From positions 2,542,001 to 2,606,000 of the forward strand of contig NZ_CP118632.1 of the NCBI RefSeq assembly GCF_028993615.1: DNA of 64,000 nucleotides, written 5' to 3'. The DNA is from Herbaspirillum sp. WKF16. GTDB lineage: Bacteria; Pseudomonadota; Gammaproteobacteria; Burkholderiales; Burkholderiaceae_D. The notes under the pieces were generated by a model. The model had not been told where the DNA came from, ran no database searches, and was given only the letters and a program-made list of their open reading frames with translations. Positions 51,850 to 61,053 of the stretch are shown here, in pieces; the stretch's first letter is position 1; every line of letters begins with the position of its first letter. Both the position numbers and the translations under genes were made by a program.

Positions 51850-53845
51850 GGCTATTCAACAGGCGAGTGCGCTCTGCTTCGACACGGACGACTTCGTCGG
51901 CCGGGATGTAGTAGTCGCGGTTGTAATTAAAGGTGTGGACGATAGTGGCCACCACCACGGCGATGAAGGCGGCCACGGCCGGAATCCACATCTGCCAGAT
52001 CAGGGCGAAGCCGCAGGCTGCCGACAGCGCAGCGATGATGAAGCCGGCGCCGGTGTTCTTGGGCATGTGGATCTCGACGAAGTCGCCCAGCGGACGCTGG
52101 TACTTGTTCTTCTTCATGTCGGCCCAGGCGTCGTTGTCGTACACGACCGGGGTGAAGGCGAAGTTGTAGTCAGGCGGCGGCGACGAGGTCGACCATTCCA
52201 GGGTGCGGGCGTTCCACGGGTCGCCGGTGACGTCGGCCAGTTGCTTGCGGTCGCGGATCGAGACGGCGATCTGGATGATGAACGACAGGATGCCCAGGCC
52301 GACCAGCGCGGCGCCGACGGCGGCAATCACGAACCAGATCTGCAGCGACGGATCGTCGAAGTGGCTCATGCGGCGGGTCACGCCCATCAGGCCCAGCACG
52401 TACAGCGGCATGAAGGCCAGGTAGAAGCCGACGAACCAGAACCAGAAGGAGCACTTGCCCCAGAAGGCGTTGAGCTTGAAGCCGAAGGCCTTCGGGAACC
52501 AGAAGTTGATGCCGGCGAACATGCCGAACACCACGCCGCCGATGATCACGTTGTGGAAGTGGGCAATCAGGAACAGGCTGTTGTGCAGCACGAAGTCGGC
52601 CGGGGGAACGGCCAGCAGCACGCCGGTCATGCCGCCGATCACGAAGGTGATCATGAAGCCGATGGTCCACAGCATGGGGACTTCGAAGCGGATGCGGCCG
52701 CGATACATGGTGAACAGCCAGTTGAAGATCTTGGCGCCCGTCGGGATCGAGATGATCATCGTCGTGATGCCGAAGAACGAGTTCACGCTGGCGCCCGAAC
52801 CCATGGTGAAGAAGTGGTGCAGCCACACCAGGTAGGACAGGATGGTGATCACGACGGTCGCGTACACCATGGAGGTGTAGCCGAACAGGCGCTTGCCGCT
52901 GAAGGTCGAGACGACTTCGGAGAAGATGCCGAACGCCGGCAGAACCAGGATGTAGACCTCGGGGTGGCCCCAGATCCAGATCAGGTTCACGTACATCATG
53001 GCGTTGCCGCCCATGTCGTTGGTGAAGAAGTTGGTGCCGAACACGCGGTCCAGCGACAGCATGGCCAGCACCGCGGTCAGCACCGGGAAGGCGGCCACGA
53101 TCAGCACGTTGGTGCACAGCGAGGTCCAGGTGAAGACGGGCATCTTCATCATGTTCATGCCCGGGGCGCGCATCTTGACGATGGTCACCACCAGGTTGAT
53201 GCCCGAGAGCAAGGTCCCTACCCCGGCAATCTGCAGCGCCCATATGTAGTAGTCGACCCCGACGTCCGGGCTGTACAGGATGCCCGACAGCGGCGGATAC
53301 GCCAGCCAGCCGGTGCGGGCGAATTCGCCCACGAACAGCGAGGCCATCACCAGCAGCGCGCCGAAGGTGGTCATCCAGAAGCTGAAGTTGTTCAGGAACG
53401 GGAAGGCCACGTCGCGCGCGCCGATCTGCAGGGGCACGACGTAGTTCATCAGGCCGGTCACCAGGGGCATGGCCACGAAGAAGATCATGATCACGCCGTG
53501 GGCGGTGAACACCTGGTCGTAGTGGTGCGGCGGCAGGAAGCCGGCGTTGTCGCCGAAGGCGATGGCCTGCTGGGCGCGCATCATCAGCGCGTCGGCGAAG
53601 CCGCGCAGCAGCATGACGATGGCCAGTACGATGTACATGATGCCAATGCGCTTGTGGTCGATACTGGTGAACCAGTCGCGCCAGAGCATGCCCCACAGGC
53701 GGTATTTGGTGAGCAGGGCCAGCATTACCAGGCCGCCCACCGCCACCATGGCGAAGGTACCGAGCAGGATCGGCTCATGGTATGGAATCGCTTCCAGGCT
53801 GAGGCGACCGAAGATCAGCTTTATCAGGTCAAAATTGTCGGACAT
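51842..53845 (-). CDS. cyoB: cytochrome bo3 ubiquinol oxidase subunit I
   Basis: The 667-residue protein is the catalytic heme-copper subunit: [32 protein letters not shown] with the CuB His and cross-linked Tyr, [10 protein letters not shown], and [15 protein letters not shown] with the heme histidines. It oxidises ubiquinol and reduces oxygen to water, pumping protons. Length matches CyoB (663 in E. coli). It lies 78 bases downstream of cyoA. Confidence 0.97.
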   Translation of the reverse strand: MSDNFDLIKLIFGRLSLEAIPYHEPILLGTFAMVAVGGLVMLALLTKYRLWGMLWRDWFTSIDHKRIGIMYIVLAIVMLLRGFADALMMRAQQAIAFGDNAGFLPPHHYDQVFTAHGVIMIFFVAMPLVTGLMNYVVPLQIGARDVAFPFLNNFSFWMTTFGALLVMASLFVGEFARTGWLAYPPLSGILYSPDVGVDYYIWALQIAGVGTLLSGINLVVTIVKMRAPGMNMMKMPVFTWTSLCTNVLIVAAFPVLTAVLAMLSLDRVFGTNFFTNDMGGNAMMYVNLIWIWGHPEVYILVLPAFGIFSEVVSTFSGKRLFGYTSMVYATVVITILSYLVWLHHFFTMGSGASVNSFFGITTMIISIPTGAKIFNWLFTMYRGRIRFEVPMLWTIGFMITFVIGGMTGVLLAVPPADFVLHNSLFLIAHFHNVIIGGVVFGMFAGINFWFPKAFGFKLNAFWGKCSFWFWFVGFYLAFMPLYVLGLMGVTRRMSHFDDPSLQIWFVIAAVGAALVGLGILSFIIQIAVSIRDRKQLADVTGDPWNARTLEWSTSSPPPDYNFAFTPVVYDNDAWADMKKNKYQRPLGDFVEIHMPKNTGAGFIIAALSAACGFALIWQMWIPAVAAFIAVVVATIVHTFNYNRDYYIPADEVVRVEAERTRLLNSHV

Positions 53846-53923
53846 CTTTACTTCCCGGGGAAAAAGGAAATCACGGCGCGGCGGCGGGCCACCGCGCCAA
53901 TACGGCTACTGCGCTCGGAACGA

Positions 53924-54856
53924 TCACTCATGCTTCTGCTGGCCGGGCTTCACATTCAGGTCGGTGGACATCATCTTGTCCAGGCAGACCGAATTGGGCG
54001 CGACGCAGCGATTCACGATGGCGTGGAACAAACCGGCATCGACAGTGCCGAACAGGCGTGCGGGCTCGCGCTCGCTGGGCTGCTCCAGCTTCAGGTAGTC
54101 GGCGCGGCTCATGGTGCCGGAGTCGGCCTTGGCCTTCTTGACCCACTCGTCGAACCCTTGCTGGTCCAGGCCATGGAACTTGAAGCGCATGTGCGAGAAG
54201 CCGGCGCCGCTGTAGTTGGCCGAGAAGCCTTCATATTCGCCGGGCTTGTTGATCACGGCGTGCAGCTTGGTCTCCATGCTCGGCATGGCGTAGATCTGGC
54301 CGGCCAGCGCGGGGATGTAGAACGAGTTCATCACGTTGGAGGCGGTGATCTTGAACTGGATCTGCGTATCGACCGGGGCCGCCAGTTCATTCACGGTGGC
54401 GATGCCCTGCTCCGGATAGATGAACAGCCACTTCCAGTCCAGCGCCACCACTTCGACCGTCAGGGTCTTGGCCTGCGGCGACAGCGGACGCTCGGCGTCG
54501 ATGCGCGACAGCGGACGGTACGGATCCAGCGTGTGGGTGGTGATCCAGGTCAGCAGGCCCAGCGCGATGATGATCAGCAGCGGCGCGCCCCAGATGATCA
54601 GCTCCAGGCGGGTCGAGTGATCCCAGTCCGGCTCGTAGGGCGCGGAGGTGTTGCCCTTGCGGTAGCGCCAGGCGAACAGCAGGGTCAGGATGATCACCGG
54701 GATGATGATGATGAGCATCAGGACGGTGGAGATAACGATCAGGCGAGCCTGTTGGTTCGCGATGTCGCCGGAGGGATTCATGACTACGGTGTTGCATCCA
54801 GCCAACAAAAGAGCAGGCAGAAGAAGCAATCCGCGACGGAGTATTTGAGAAACCAT
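53924..54856 (-). CDS. cyoA: cytochrome bo3 ubiquinol oxidase subunit II, lipoprotein
   Basis: The 310-residue protein starts with a lipoprotein signal ending LLAGC, then two membrane segments, the DWKWLFIYPEQGIATVNE domain and a C-terminal region of COX-aromatic type. It lacks the CuA ligands of cytochrome c oxidases, as expected for a quinol oxidase. I chose ATG 54856 because it starts the signal peptide; no strong ribosome-binding site is seen. It begins the cyoABCD-SURF1-regB run. cyoE (heme O synthase) is not in the window. Confidence 0.95.
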   Translation of the reverse strand: MVSQILRRGLLLLPALLLAGCNTVVMNPSGDIANQQARLIVISTVLMLIIIIPVIILTLLFAWRYRKGNTSAPYEPDWDHSTRLELIIWGAPLLIIIALGLLTWITTHTLDPYRPLSRIDAERPLSPQAKTLTVEVVALDWKWLFIYPEQGIATVNELAAPVDTQIQFKITASNVMNSFYIPALAGQIYAMPSMETKLHAVINKPGEYEGFSANYSGAGFSHMRFKFHGLDQQGFDEWVKKAKADSGTMSRADYLKLEQPSEREPARLFGTVDAGLFHAIVNRCVAPNSVCLDKMMSTDLNVKPGQQKHE

Positions 54857-55010
54857 GGAGGAAAAGTCCAGTCGTATGTAGCAGAGCATGCTAATGTAAC
54901 GGCAATAAAGTGTGTTGGCGATTGGACGTTTTGTCCCACCCCACAAGCCACGACCGCCGGGATGGGATTTTCGTACTGCGACTAAACCTCTAACAGTGGG
55001 AGACAAAGCC

Positions 55011-56354
55011 ATGGCAAGCACCAGCATCCACAACGGTCAAGGTTCCAGCGAGTTCCGGCCGAATTCCAACGTCCCTCCCGCCGCCCGCGATCATGGGCAC
55101 ATCGAGCCCGGTGAAATCGCCGTCGGCGTGGTCATCGGACGAGCGTCCGAGTATTTCGACTTCTTCGTATACGCCTTGGCGTCGGTATTGGTGTTTCCGG
55201 CCATTTTCTTTCCTTTCGAACAGAGGCTGGAAGGCACGCTCTACGCGTTCGTGATCTTTGCGTTCGCGTTCCTGGCCAGACCTATCGGCACAGCGATATT
55301 CATGGCGATCCAGCGGGCGTACGGAAGAGAAGTGAAGCTGACGCTGGCGCTGTTCCTGCTTGGTTTTTCAACGGCGGGTATTGCCTTGCTGCCAACTTTT
55401 GATCATATAGGCGTGTGGGCCATTGTCCTGCTGTCGCTGCTGCGGGTCGGACAAGGCATTGCGCTGGGCGGGGCCTGGGACGGCTTGCCTTCGCTGCTGG
55501 CCATGAACGCCCCCCAGAACAAGCGCGGATGGTATGCAGCCCTCGGCCAGCTTGGCGCGCCGCTTGGTTTCGTGATTGCGGCGAGCCTGTTTGCCTATAT
55601 GCTGGCAAATCTTACCACGGAAGATTTCCTGGATTGGGGCTGGCGCTTTCCTTTTTATGTCGCTTTCGCGATTAACGTTGTAGCGCTGTTCGCCCGCCTG
55701 CGCCTGGTTTCCACCCCGGAATACGCCAAGCTGCTGGACGAGCGCGAACTGGAGCCGGCCGGCATCATCGAGCTGACCACCACGCAGGGCCGCAACATCA
55801 TCATCGGCGCCCTCGCCGCCCTGGCCAGCTATGCGCTGTTCCACCTGGTGACGGTGTTCCCGCTGTCCTGGATCAAGCTGTACTCGCTGCGCGAGACGGC
55901 CGACTTCCTGGTGGTGCAGATCATCGGCGGCGCCATCATGGCGCTGGGCATCCTGGCCTCCGGCCTGATCGCCGACCGCTTCGGCCGCCGCACCACGCTG
56001 GGCTCGATGGCGCTGCTGATCGCCATCCTCTCGGCCTTCGTGCCGGCCCTGATGAACGGCGGCGAGTCCGGCCAGAACACCTTCATCCTGATCGGCTTCG
56101 CCTTGCTGGGCCTGTCCTACGGCCAGGCTGCCGGCGCCGTGACCGCCAACTTCCAGAGCCGCTATCGCTATACCGGCGCCGCCCTGACCCAGGACGTCGC
56201 CTGGCTGGTGGGCGCAGGCTTCGCCCCGCTGGTGGCGCTGGGCCTGTCGGCGCACTTCGGCATGGCCTATGTGAGCTTCTACCTGCTGTCGGGCGCAGTC
56301 GGCTCGCTGGCGGCGCTGAGCCTGAACCGGGCGCTGGAGTCGAAGGAAGAGTAA
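55011..56354 (+). CDS. MFS transporter of the metabolite:proton symporter group
   Basis: The 447-residue protein has about twelve membrane segments, the FDFFVYALASVLVFPAIFFP start common to the shikimate/proline-betaine-type symporters, LARPIGTAIF, RVGQGIALGGAWDGLPSLLAMN and DRFGRRTTLGS. It is divergent from cyoA with a 154-base gap. GGGAGACAAAGCC precedes the ATG. A clear terminator follows. The first 300 codons contain more A/T than neighbouring genes, an odd local dip in GC. Substrate unknown. Confidence 0.88.
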   Translation: MASTSIHNGQGSSEFRPNSNVPPAARDHGHIEPGEIAVGVVIGRASEYFDFFVYALASVLVFPAIFFPFEQRLEGTLYAFVIFAFAFLARPIGTAIFMAIQRAYGREVKLTLALFLLGFSTAGIALLPTFDHIGVWAIVLLSLLRVGQGIALGGAWDGLPSLLAMNAPQNKRGWYAALGQLGAPLGFVIAASLFAYMLANLTTEDFLDWGWRFPFYVAFAINVVALFARLRLVSTPEYAKLLDERELEPAGIIELTTTQGRNIIIGALAALASYALFHLVTVFPLSWIKLYSLRETADFLVVQIIGGAIMALGILASGLIADRFGRRTTLGSMALLIAILSAFVPALMNGGESGQNTFILIGFALLGLSYGQAAGAVTANFQSRYRYTGAALTQDVAWLVGAGFAPLVALGLSAHFGMAYVSFYLLSGAVGSLAALSLNRALESKEE

Positions 56355-56383
56355 GCGCCTGAAGTCCTCGCCAGGCGCATCGC

Positions 56384-56419
56384 AAAACCCGGAAGTCCGC
56401 TTCCGGGTTTTGTCTTTTT
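56384..56419 (+). terminator. intrinsic terminator after the MFS gene
   Basis: A perfect 12-bp inverted repeat (AAAACCCGGAAG / CTTCCGGGTTTT) with a 4-base loop followed by TTTTGTCTTTTT. Confidence 0.85.
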
Positions 56420-56628
56420 GGGCCGCTGAAAAAATCGCCGGCCTGATGCATCCGCGCGACAGAATGTGATTTTTGATGGATTTTAGGGAAAACCCTGACG
56501 GCGATTGCCTCCTGGCTAGGGGAATACCCGATTAGCGGGTGACGCAGCGCAACCTAAAGTTCCCACTGCCGGGTCACAACAATGCAGAGGCGGCAAGATC
56601 GCCGCCAAGTCCGGCCAGAGGAACGACA

Positions 56629-57126
56629 ATGCTCAGGAAATGCTTCAAATCAACCGGCCTTGCGCTGGCCGTCGTCCTGGCGACGCCATGCGCGCCGTCG
56701 CAGGCGGCCACCGGCGTGGGCAGCATCAGCGTCGGCACCAATGTGCTGTCGCTATGCCTGGTCAGCGGCTCGACCATCGCATTCGGCACCTACAACACCG
56801 CGGCGCAGCTGGACCAGACCGGCACCATCACCGTGCTGTGCACCTTCGGCACCAGCTACAACGTCGGCCTCGATGCCGGCTCGGGCGCCGGCGCTACCAC
56901 CACGGTGCGCAAGATGACCGGCCTGGGAGGCGATACGCTGCACTACGCGCTGTACCGCAACGCCGCCCGCTCCAGCCTGTGGGGCTCGACGGTCGGCGCC
57001 GATACCGTCGCCGGCACCGCCAACGGCCTGCTGCAGAGCCTGACCGTATACGGCCGCATTCCCTCGGGCCAGGCGCCCAAGGCCGACCTCTACTCCGACA
57101 CCGTCACCATCACCCTCACCTACTGA
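56629..57126 (+). CDS. exported spore coat U (SCPU) domain protein
   Basis: The 165-residue protein has a signal peptide of about 28 residues and one SCPU domain: VSVGTNVLSLCLVSGSTIAFGTYN, ITVLCTFGTSYNVGLDAG, and a C-terminal YSDTVTITLTY strand. SCPU domains are subunits of Csu-type chaperone-usher pili. No chaperone or usher gene is next to it, so it is an orphan copy. AGAGGAACGACA precedes the ATG at 56629. The gene ends by overlapping the end of the convergent metallopeptidase-like gene by seven bases. Confidence 0.82.
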   Translation: MLRKCFKSTGLALAVVLATPCAPSQAATGVGSISVGTNVLSLCLVSGSTIAFGTYNTAAQLDQTGTITVLCTFGTSYNVGLDAGSGAGATTTVRKMTGLGGDTLHYALYRNAARSSLWGSTVGADTVAGTANGLLQSLTVYGRIPSGQAPKADLYSDTVTITLTY

Positions 57127-58196
57127 ACCTGGCCGCCCACCACTTCGTGGACGAAGCGCAGCTTGTCCAGCACCGGCGTGGACAGCGTGAACGGATAGGA
57201 GTCCGGCATGCCGATGCTGCGGTTCAGGCTGTTGAGCACATAGGTCAGCGCAAACCATTCCCCGGCCAGCTCGTCGAAGGAATCGGTGGCGGCCGGCGAC
57301 GCCCTGATCACCAGTTTCTGCTCGTCGGCGTTGCGCGGGCGCAGCTGCACGCCGCAGGCGTAGGCCGTCTCCAGCGTGTCGAACATGTGCAGGTAATGGG
57401 CCCAGGTCTCGGCCCAGTCTTCCCAGGGATGGCTGCTGGCATAGGCGCTGACGAAGCGTTCTTCCCACTGCTCGGGCGGCCCGTTCTCGTAGTGCCGTTG
57501 CAGGCTGGCGCCGTAGTCCTCGCGCTCATCGCCGAACAGCGCGCGAAAACCGTCGAGCCAAGCGCTCTGCGCCACCAGCCGGTCGAAATAGTAATGGCCG
57601 CTCTCGTGGCGGAAATGCCCCAGCAGCGTGCGGTAAGGCTCGGCCATCTGCTCGCGCGCCTTCTCACGGTAGGCGGGGTCGGCCTCGGCTGCGTTGATGG
57701 TGATCACGCCGTCGGCATGCCCGGTCAGCACACGCTCGCCGTGCGGCATGTCCTGCAGGAACTCGAAGGCCAGCCCGGCCTCCTCGTCCTCGGTCTTGGG
57801 CACCGGCTGCAGCCGCAACGTCCACAGCGAATGCAGCAGGCGGCGCTTGGCGGTTTCCAGGCGACTCCACAGCACGCGATTGTTGCCGTCCTCCAGCGAG
57901 GGGATCACCCGCGTCAGGCGGCATGAGGCGCACAGTTCATGCGGGCTCTGCGCGTCCACCATCCAGTTGCAGACGTTCTCGCGCCAGTAGTTCACGCATT
58001 GCCGGAACGCGCGCCCGCGGTGCTCCGGCCGCGCGCTGCGCCAGCGTTGCGGCGCCGCGCCGTCTTCCTCGATCGGCGAAAAGCTGGTAATGGCCTGCAG
58101 TTCCGGCTGGTAGCCCAGCATCCAGCCGCAATTGCCGCATACCGTGTTCTCGAAGAACACCTGCTTGCCGCAGTTGTCGCAGTGAAAAGTCTTCAT
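57120..58196 (-). CDS. zinc-ribbon putative metallopeptidase
   Basis: The 358-residue protein has an N-terminal zinc ribbon (Cys6, Cys9, Cys20, Cys23 in CDNCGKQ...CGNC), further cysteines in CASC, and an active-site-like HFRHESGHYYFD motif around residue 205, a HExxH form. It matches the family of putative zinc-binding metallopeptidases with a zinc ribbon. The rest is mainly helical with EDWAETWAHYLHMFDTLETA. No signal peptide. It is convergent with the SCPU gene. Substrates are unknown. Confidence 0.85.
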   Translation of the reverse strand: MKTFHCDNCGKQVFFENTVCGNCGWMLGYQPELQAITSFSPIEEDGAAPQRWRSARPEHRGRAFRQCVNYWRENVCNWMVDAQSPHELCASCRLTRVIPSLEDGNNRVLWSRLETAKRRLLHSLWTLRLQPVPKTEDEEAGLAFEFLQDMPHGERVLTGHADGVITINAAEADPAYREKAREQMAEPYRTLLGHFRHESGHYYFDRLVAQSAWLDGFRALFGDEREDYGASLQRHYENGPPEQWEERFVSAYASSHPWEDWAETWAHYLHMFDTLETAYACGVQLRPRNADEQKLVIRASPAATDSFDELAGEWFALTYVLNSLNRSIGMPDSYPFTLSTPVLDKLRFVHEVVGGQVQ

Positions 58197-58307
58197 CGTC
58201 TCCCCTCGTGGTCGTCATCGCCGCGGCGCCGGGCCGCTGATGATCCATTGGAAGAAGGATGGCGCATTACGTTCCGCGCCGCCGGGTATCCGGGCGGGCC
58301 CGGATGT

Positions 58308-59204
58308 TCAGATGAAGTGTTCGCCGACGATGCGGGCGGCGGCCGCCACCACGTCGTTGCGCATCGGCGCGTCCTTGGCGGTCTGGGTGAAGTAGATCGC
58401 CAGCACCACCGGCGATTCGTTGCCCGGCCAGATCACCGCGACATCGTTGGTGGTGCCGTAGTCGCCGCCGCCGGTCTTGTCGCCGATGATCCAGTCGCGC
58501 GGCATGACCGAACGGATGCGGGTGCCGCCGGTGGTGTTGCCGCGCATCCAGTCCACCAGCATGCGGCGCTGCAGCTCGGGCAGGAACTCGCCCAGCAGCA
58601 GGCCCTGCAGCGTCTGCGCCATCGCCAGCGGCGTGGTGGTGTCGCGCTCGTCGCCGGGCGCGGCGCTGTTGAGCTCGGTCTCCATGCGGTCCAGGCGGAA
58701 GCCCTGGTCGCCGATCTTGCGCGCGTACTCGTTGACCGCCCTGATCCCGCCCAGCTCGCGGATGAGCAGGTTGCCGGCGGTGTTGTCGCTGTATTGGAGG
58801 GCCGCCGCGCACAGGCCGCTGACCGACATGCCGGCGCCGATCGCCTTCTCGGTCACGGGCGAATAGGCCACCAGGTCGCCGGCGCCATAGCGCACGCGGC
58901 GCTGCAGCAGCGTGGAGTCCTCCAGGCTGCGGGTCAGCACGGCGCCCACCAGCACGATCTTGAAGGTGCTGCAGAACGGGAAGCGCTCGGTCTCGCGATA
59001 GCCGACGCGGGCCGACGAGGCGCCGCCGGCGTTGTCGATGGCCATCACGCCCAGCCGCCCGCCGGATTGTTTTTCCAGTTCGGCCAGTTTCTGCCGGATG
59101 ACGGCGCTGTTGTCGGGACGTTCGCGCACCAGGGCGCAGCCGCCCAGGAGCGTGGAGAGGCCGCCTGCGATGAGCAACGTGCGGCGGTTTGGCGATGGAG
59201 TCAT
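58308..59204 (-). CDS. class A beta-lactamase, putative lipoprotein
   Basis: The 298-residue protein has all class A motifs: Ser79-TFK (Ambler Ser70), Ser139-Asp-Asn (130), Glu175 in ETELN (166) and KTG at 243-245 (234). The N-terminal signal has a twin arginine (NRRTLLIAGG) and ends in LLGGC, so it may be a lipoprotein or Tat-exported. A cysteine sits just before the active serine, but no partner at the usual disulfide position is seen, unlike carbapenemases with that bond. It hydrolyses beta-lactams in the periplasm; spectrum cannot be told. No LysR AmpR-like regulator is adjacent. Confidence 0.92.
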   Translation of the reverse strand: MTPSPNRRTLLIAGGLSTLLGGCALVRERPDNSAVIRQKLAELEKQSGGRLGVMAIDNAGGASSARVGYRETERFPFCSTFKIVLVGAVLTRSLEDSTLLQRRVRYGAGDLVAYSPVTEKAIGAGMSVSGLCAAALQYSDNTAGNLLIRELGGIRAVNEYARKIGDQGFRLDRMETELNSAAPGDERDTTTPLAMAQTLQGLLLGEFLPELQRRMLVDWMRGNTTGGTRIRSVMPRDWIIGDKTGGGDYGTTNDVAVIWPGNESPVVLAIYFTQTAKDAPMRNDVVAAAARIVGEHFI

Positions 59205-59452
59205 GGTCTTGTCTTTGTTATTGGCATGCCGCTGGGCCATCCGCGCCGCCGCATGTGGGTTCGGTGATCTGTATCAGGCGCGCGGCGACCGGAATGGTTC
59301 CGGGCTGTCAGCAAGATTTCATATTCGCCGCGCCCGCTGCCGCATGGCGACGGATATGGGCATGCAATGGAGAAACTCAAGGGCTGCCGCATGGCTTTTC
59401 GGCCGGTGCTATAGTCCTCGCTTTCCCCGCCGCCAGGATAAAGGACAAGGCC

Positions 59453-59749
59453 ATGAACTACCTTCTCATGTACGATTTCGTCCCCGACTACCTCGAACGC
59501 CGCGCCGCCCATCGCGCCGAACACCTGGCGCTGTGCAAGCAAGCCGTCGCGCGCGGCGAGCTGGCCGCCGGCGGCGCCGTGGGCGATCCGCCGGAGAGCG
59601 GCCTGCTGCTCTTCCTGGGGCAAGCCGCCCATGCCGAGCGCTTCGCCGCCGCCGACCCCTATGTGCTGCACGGCCTGGTCACGCGCTGGCAGGTCAAGCA
59701 ATGGAACACCGTCACCGGCATTGCCGCGCTGGTGCCGGATCCGCTGTAA
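59453..59749 (+). CDS. YciI-like protein
   Basis: The 98-residue protein resembles the YciI family (dimeric alpha+beta barrel): MNYLLMYDFVPDYLERRAAHRAEHLALCKQAVARGELAAGGAVG and the conserved ADPYVLHGLVTRWQVKQW. The His and Asp of the family active-site-like pocket are present. Function is poorly known in the family. AAGGACAAGGCC precedes the ATG. It stands alone between a divergent beta-lactamase and the PCC gene 136 bases on. Confidence 0.85.
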   Translation: MNYLLMYDFVPDYLERRAAHRAEHLALCKQAVARGELAAGGAVGDPPESGLLLFLGQAAHAERFAAADPYVLHGLVTRWQVKQWNTVTGIAALVPDPL

Positions 59750-59885
59750 GCCGCCTCGCGCGACCGGTTAAAAACATTCACCAGCAGGCCGCGCCGGAAA
59801 ACCGGATAATGCCTTATCGTCTACTGAATACAGAAAAGCCGCCGACGAGCCGCTCAGCCACGACAGGACGCACCAAGGAGACCCC

Positions 59886-60767
59886 ATGTCCGCACGCCCC
59901 GCATTCGCCCGCACCGTCCGCCACCCCGGCAAGCCCGATCCCGTTCGCATCGTCACCCTCGAAGCCCCCGCCCTGCGGCACGATTTCACGCTGCAGGCCG
60001 GCCACAACCTGCGCGACGCCATGAGCATCCCGCTGGCCCAGGCCGGTATCGACGGCGGCACGGTGCGCTTCGAGAACCTGCAGGTGAAGCCGTTGCACTT
60101 CCTGATGCCGGCGCTGGCCGTGGACGACCAGCACGCCGCCTTCTACAGCGACCCGCACAGCATGGAGGAAGGCACCCTGATCGAGTATGCGGTGGCCACC
60201 TATGGCCGCAAAGACGGCGAGCCCTTCGTGCATTGCCACGCGGTCTGGCGCGGCCGCGACGGCCAGCGCCAGGGCGGCCACCTGATGATGGACAAGACCG
60301 TGGTCGCCGCGTCCGGCCAGGCGCAGGCCTGGGGCGTGCGCGACGCCACCATGGCGACCAGGTACGATCCGGAAACCAATTTCACCCTGTTCCACCCTAC
60401 CCGCCTGAACGACGCCGCGCCGCCGGCCGCCGGCGGCAAGCGCGTGGTGCTGGCGCGCATCCGCCCCGACGAAGACCTCACCATGGCGGTGGAAGACGCT
60501 TGCCGCTCGCACGGCATTGCCGACGCCATCGTGCGCGGCAGCGTGGGCAGCATCATCGGCGCCGACTTCGAGGACGGCCGCGTGCTGGAAGACCGCGCCA
60601 CCGAGATCCTGGTGCGCGCCGGCGAAGTGAAAGACGGCCCGCAAGGCCTGCGCGCGCGGCTGGAGATCGGGTTGATCAATCCCGAAGGCAAGGTCTGCGA
60701 AGGCGTGCTGGCGCGCGGGCGCAACCCCGTACTGATCTGCTTCGAGCTGGTGCTGGAAGAACGCTAG
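59886..60767 (+). CDS. PCC (DUF296)-domain protein, probably duplicated domain
   Basis: The 293-residue protein contains a C-terminal PCC/DUF296 domain (RIRPDEDLTMAVEDACRSHGIADAIVRGSVGSIIGADFEDG) and a related N-terminal half (LQAGHNLRDAMSIPLAQAGIDGGTVRFENLQVKPLHF, VHCHAVW). The C-terminal part ends LEIGLINPEGKVCEGVLARGRNPVLICFELVL, also typical. PCC domains occur in plant AT-hook proteins and in small bacterial proteins of unknown role. CAAGGAGACCC precedes the ATG. A terminator follows at 60778-60801. Confidence 0.83.
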   Translation: MSARPAFARTVRHPGKPDPVRIVTLEAPALRHDFTLQAGHNLRDAMSIPLAQAGIDGGTVRFENLQVKPLHFLMPALAVDDQHAAFYSDPHSMEEGTLIEYAVATYGRKDGEPFVHCHAVWRGRDGQRQGGHLMMDKTVVAASGQAQAWGVRDATMATRYDPETNFTLFHPTRLNDAAPPAAGGKRVVLARIRPDEDLTMAVEDACRSHGIADAIVRGSVGSIIGADFEDGRVLEDRATEILVRAGEVKDGPQGLRARLEIGLINPEGKVCEGVLARGRNPVLICFELVLEER

Positions 60768-60777
60768 GCGCCAAGCA

Positions 60778-60801
60778 AAACGCCGCCCGAAGGCGGCGTT
60801 T
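60778..60801. terminator. hairpin after the PCC-domain gene
   Basis: A perfect 10-bp inverted repeat (AAACGCCGCC / GGCGGCGTTT) with a CGAA loop, 10 bases after the stop codon. Followed by a short T-stretch only. Confidence 0.7.
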
Positions 60802-60904
60802 CACCGAGACAAATCGCGGGCTCTTGTCGGCCCTGCGCTGCCTCCCCCTTTTCCGACCTTGCGGCCGGCCCCACGAGTACTTTTGTCGATCCACCGCGCG
60901 CGAC

Positions 60905-61024
60905 CAACGCCGCTGGGTTCCTGCTTTCGCAGGGACCACAGCCAATGAATGGCCTCGAACAACCAAGGGTTCAGCTTACCGTCTCCCTGTCGTCCTGACG
61001 CAGGTCAGAACCCAGCGGCGTTGA
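60905..61024. repeat. REP-like inverted pair
   Basis: CAACGCCGCTGGGTTC (60905-60920) and GAACCCAGCGGCGTTG (61009-61024) form a perfect 16-bp inverted pair 88 bases apart. Inside each arm follows a related short hairpin (CTGCTTTCGCAG; CCTGACGCAGG), as in short interspersed repeats of many Burkholderiales genomes. The element lies between the PCC and CheY genes, downstream of both. Confidence 0.55.
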
Positions 61025-61053
61025 GCGAACCTCAAGACACGGCGAACGCCGCT

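Noticed and set aside
51827..54985. A 1052-codon open frame on the plus strand.
   Set aside because: It mirrors cyoABC on the other strand and is rich in His, Gln and Asp from codon complementarity.
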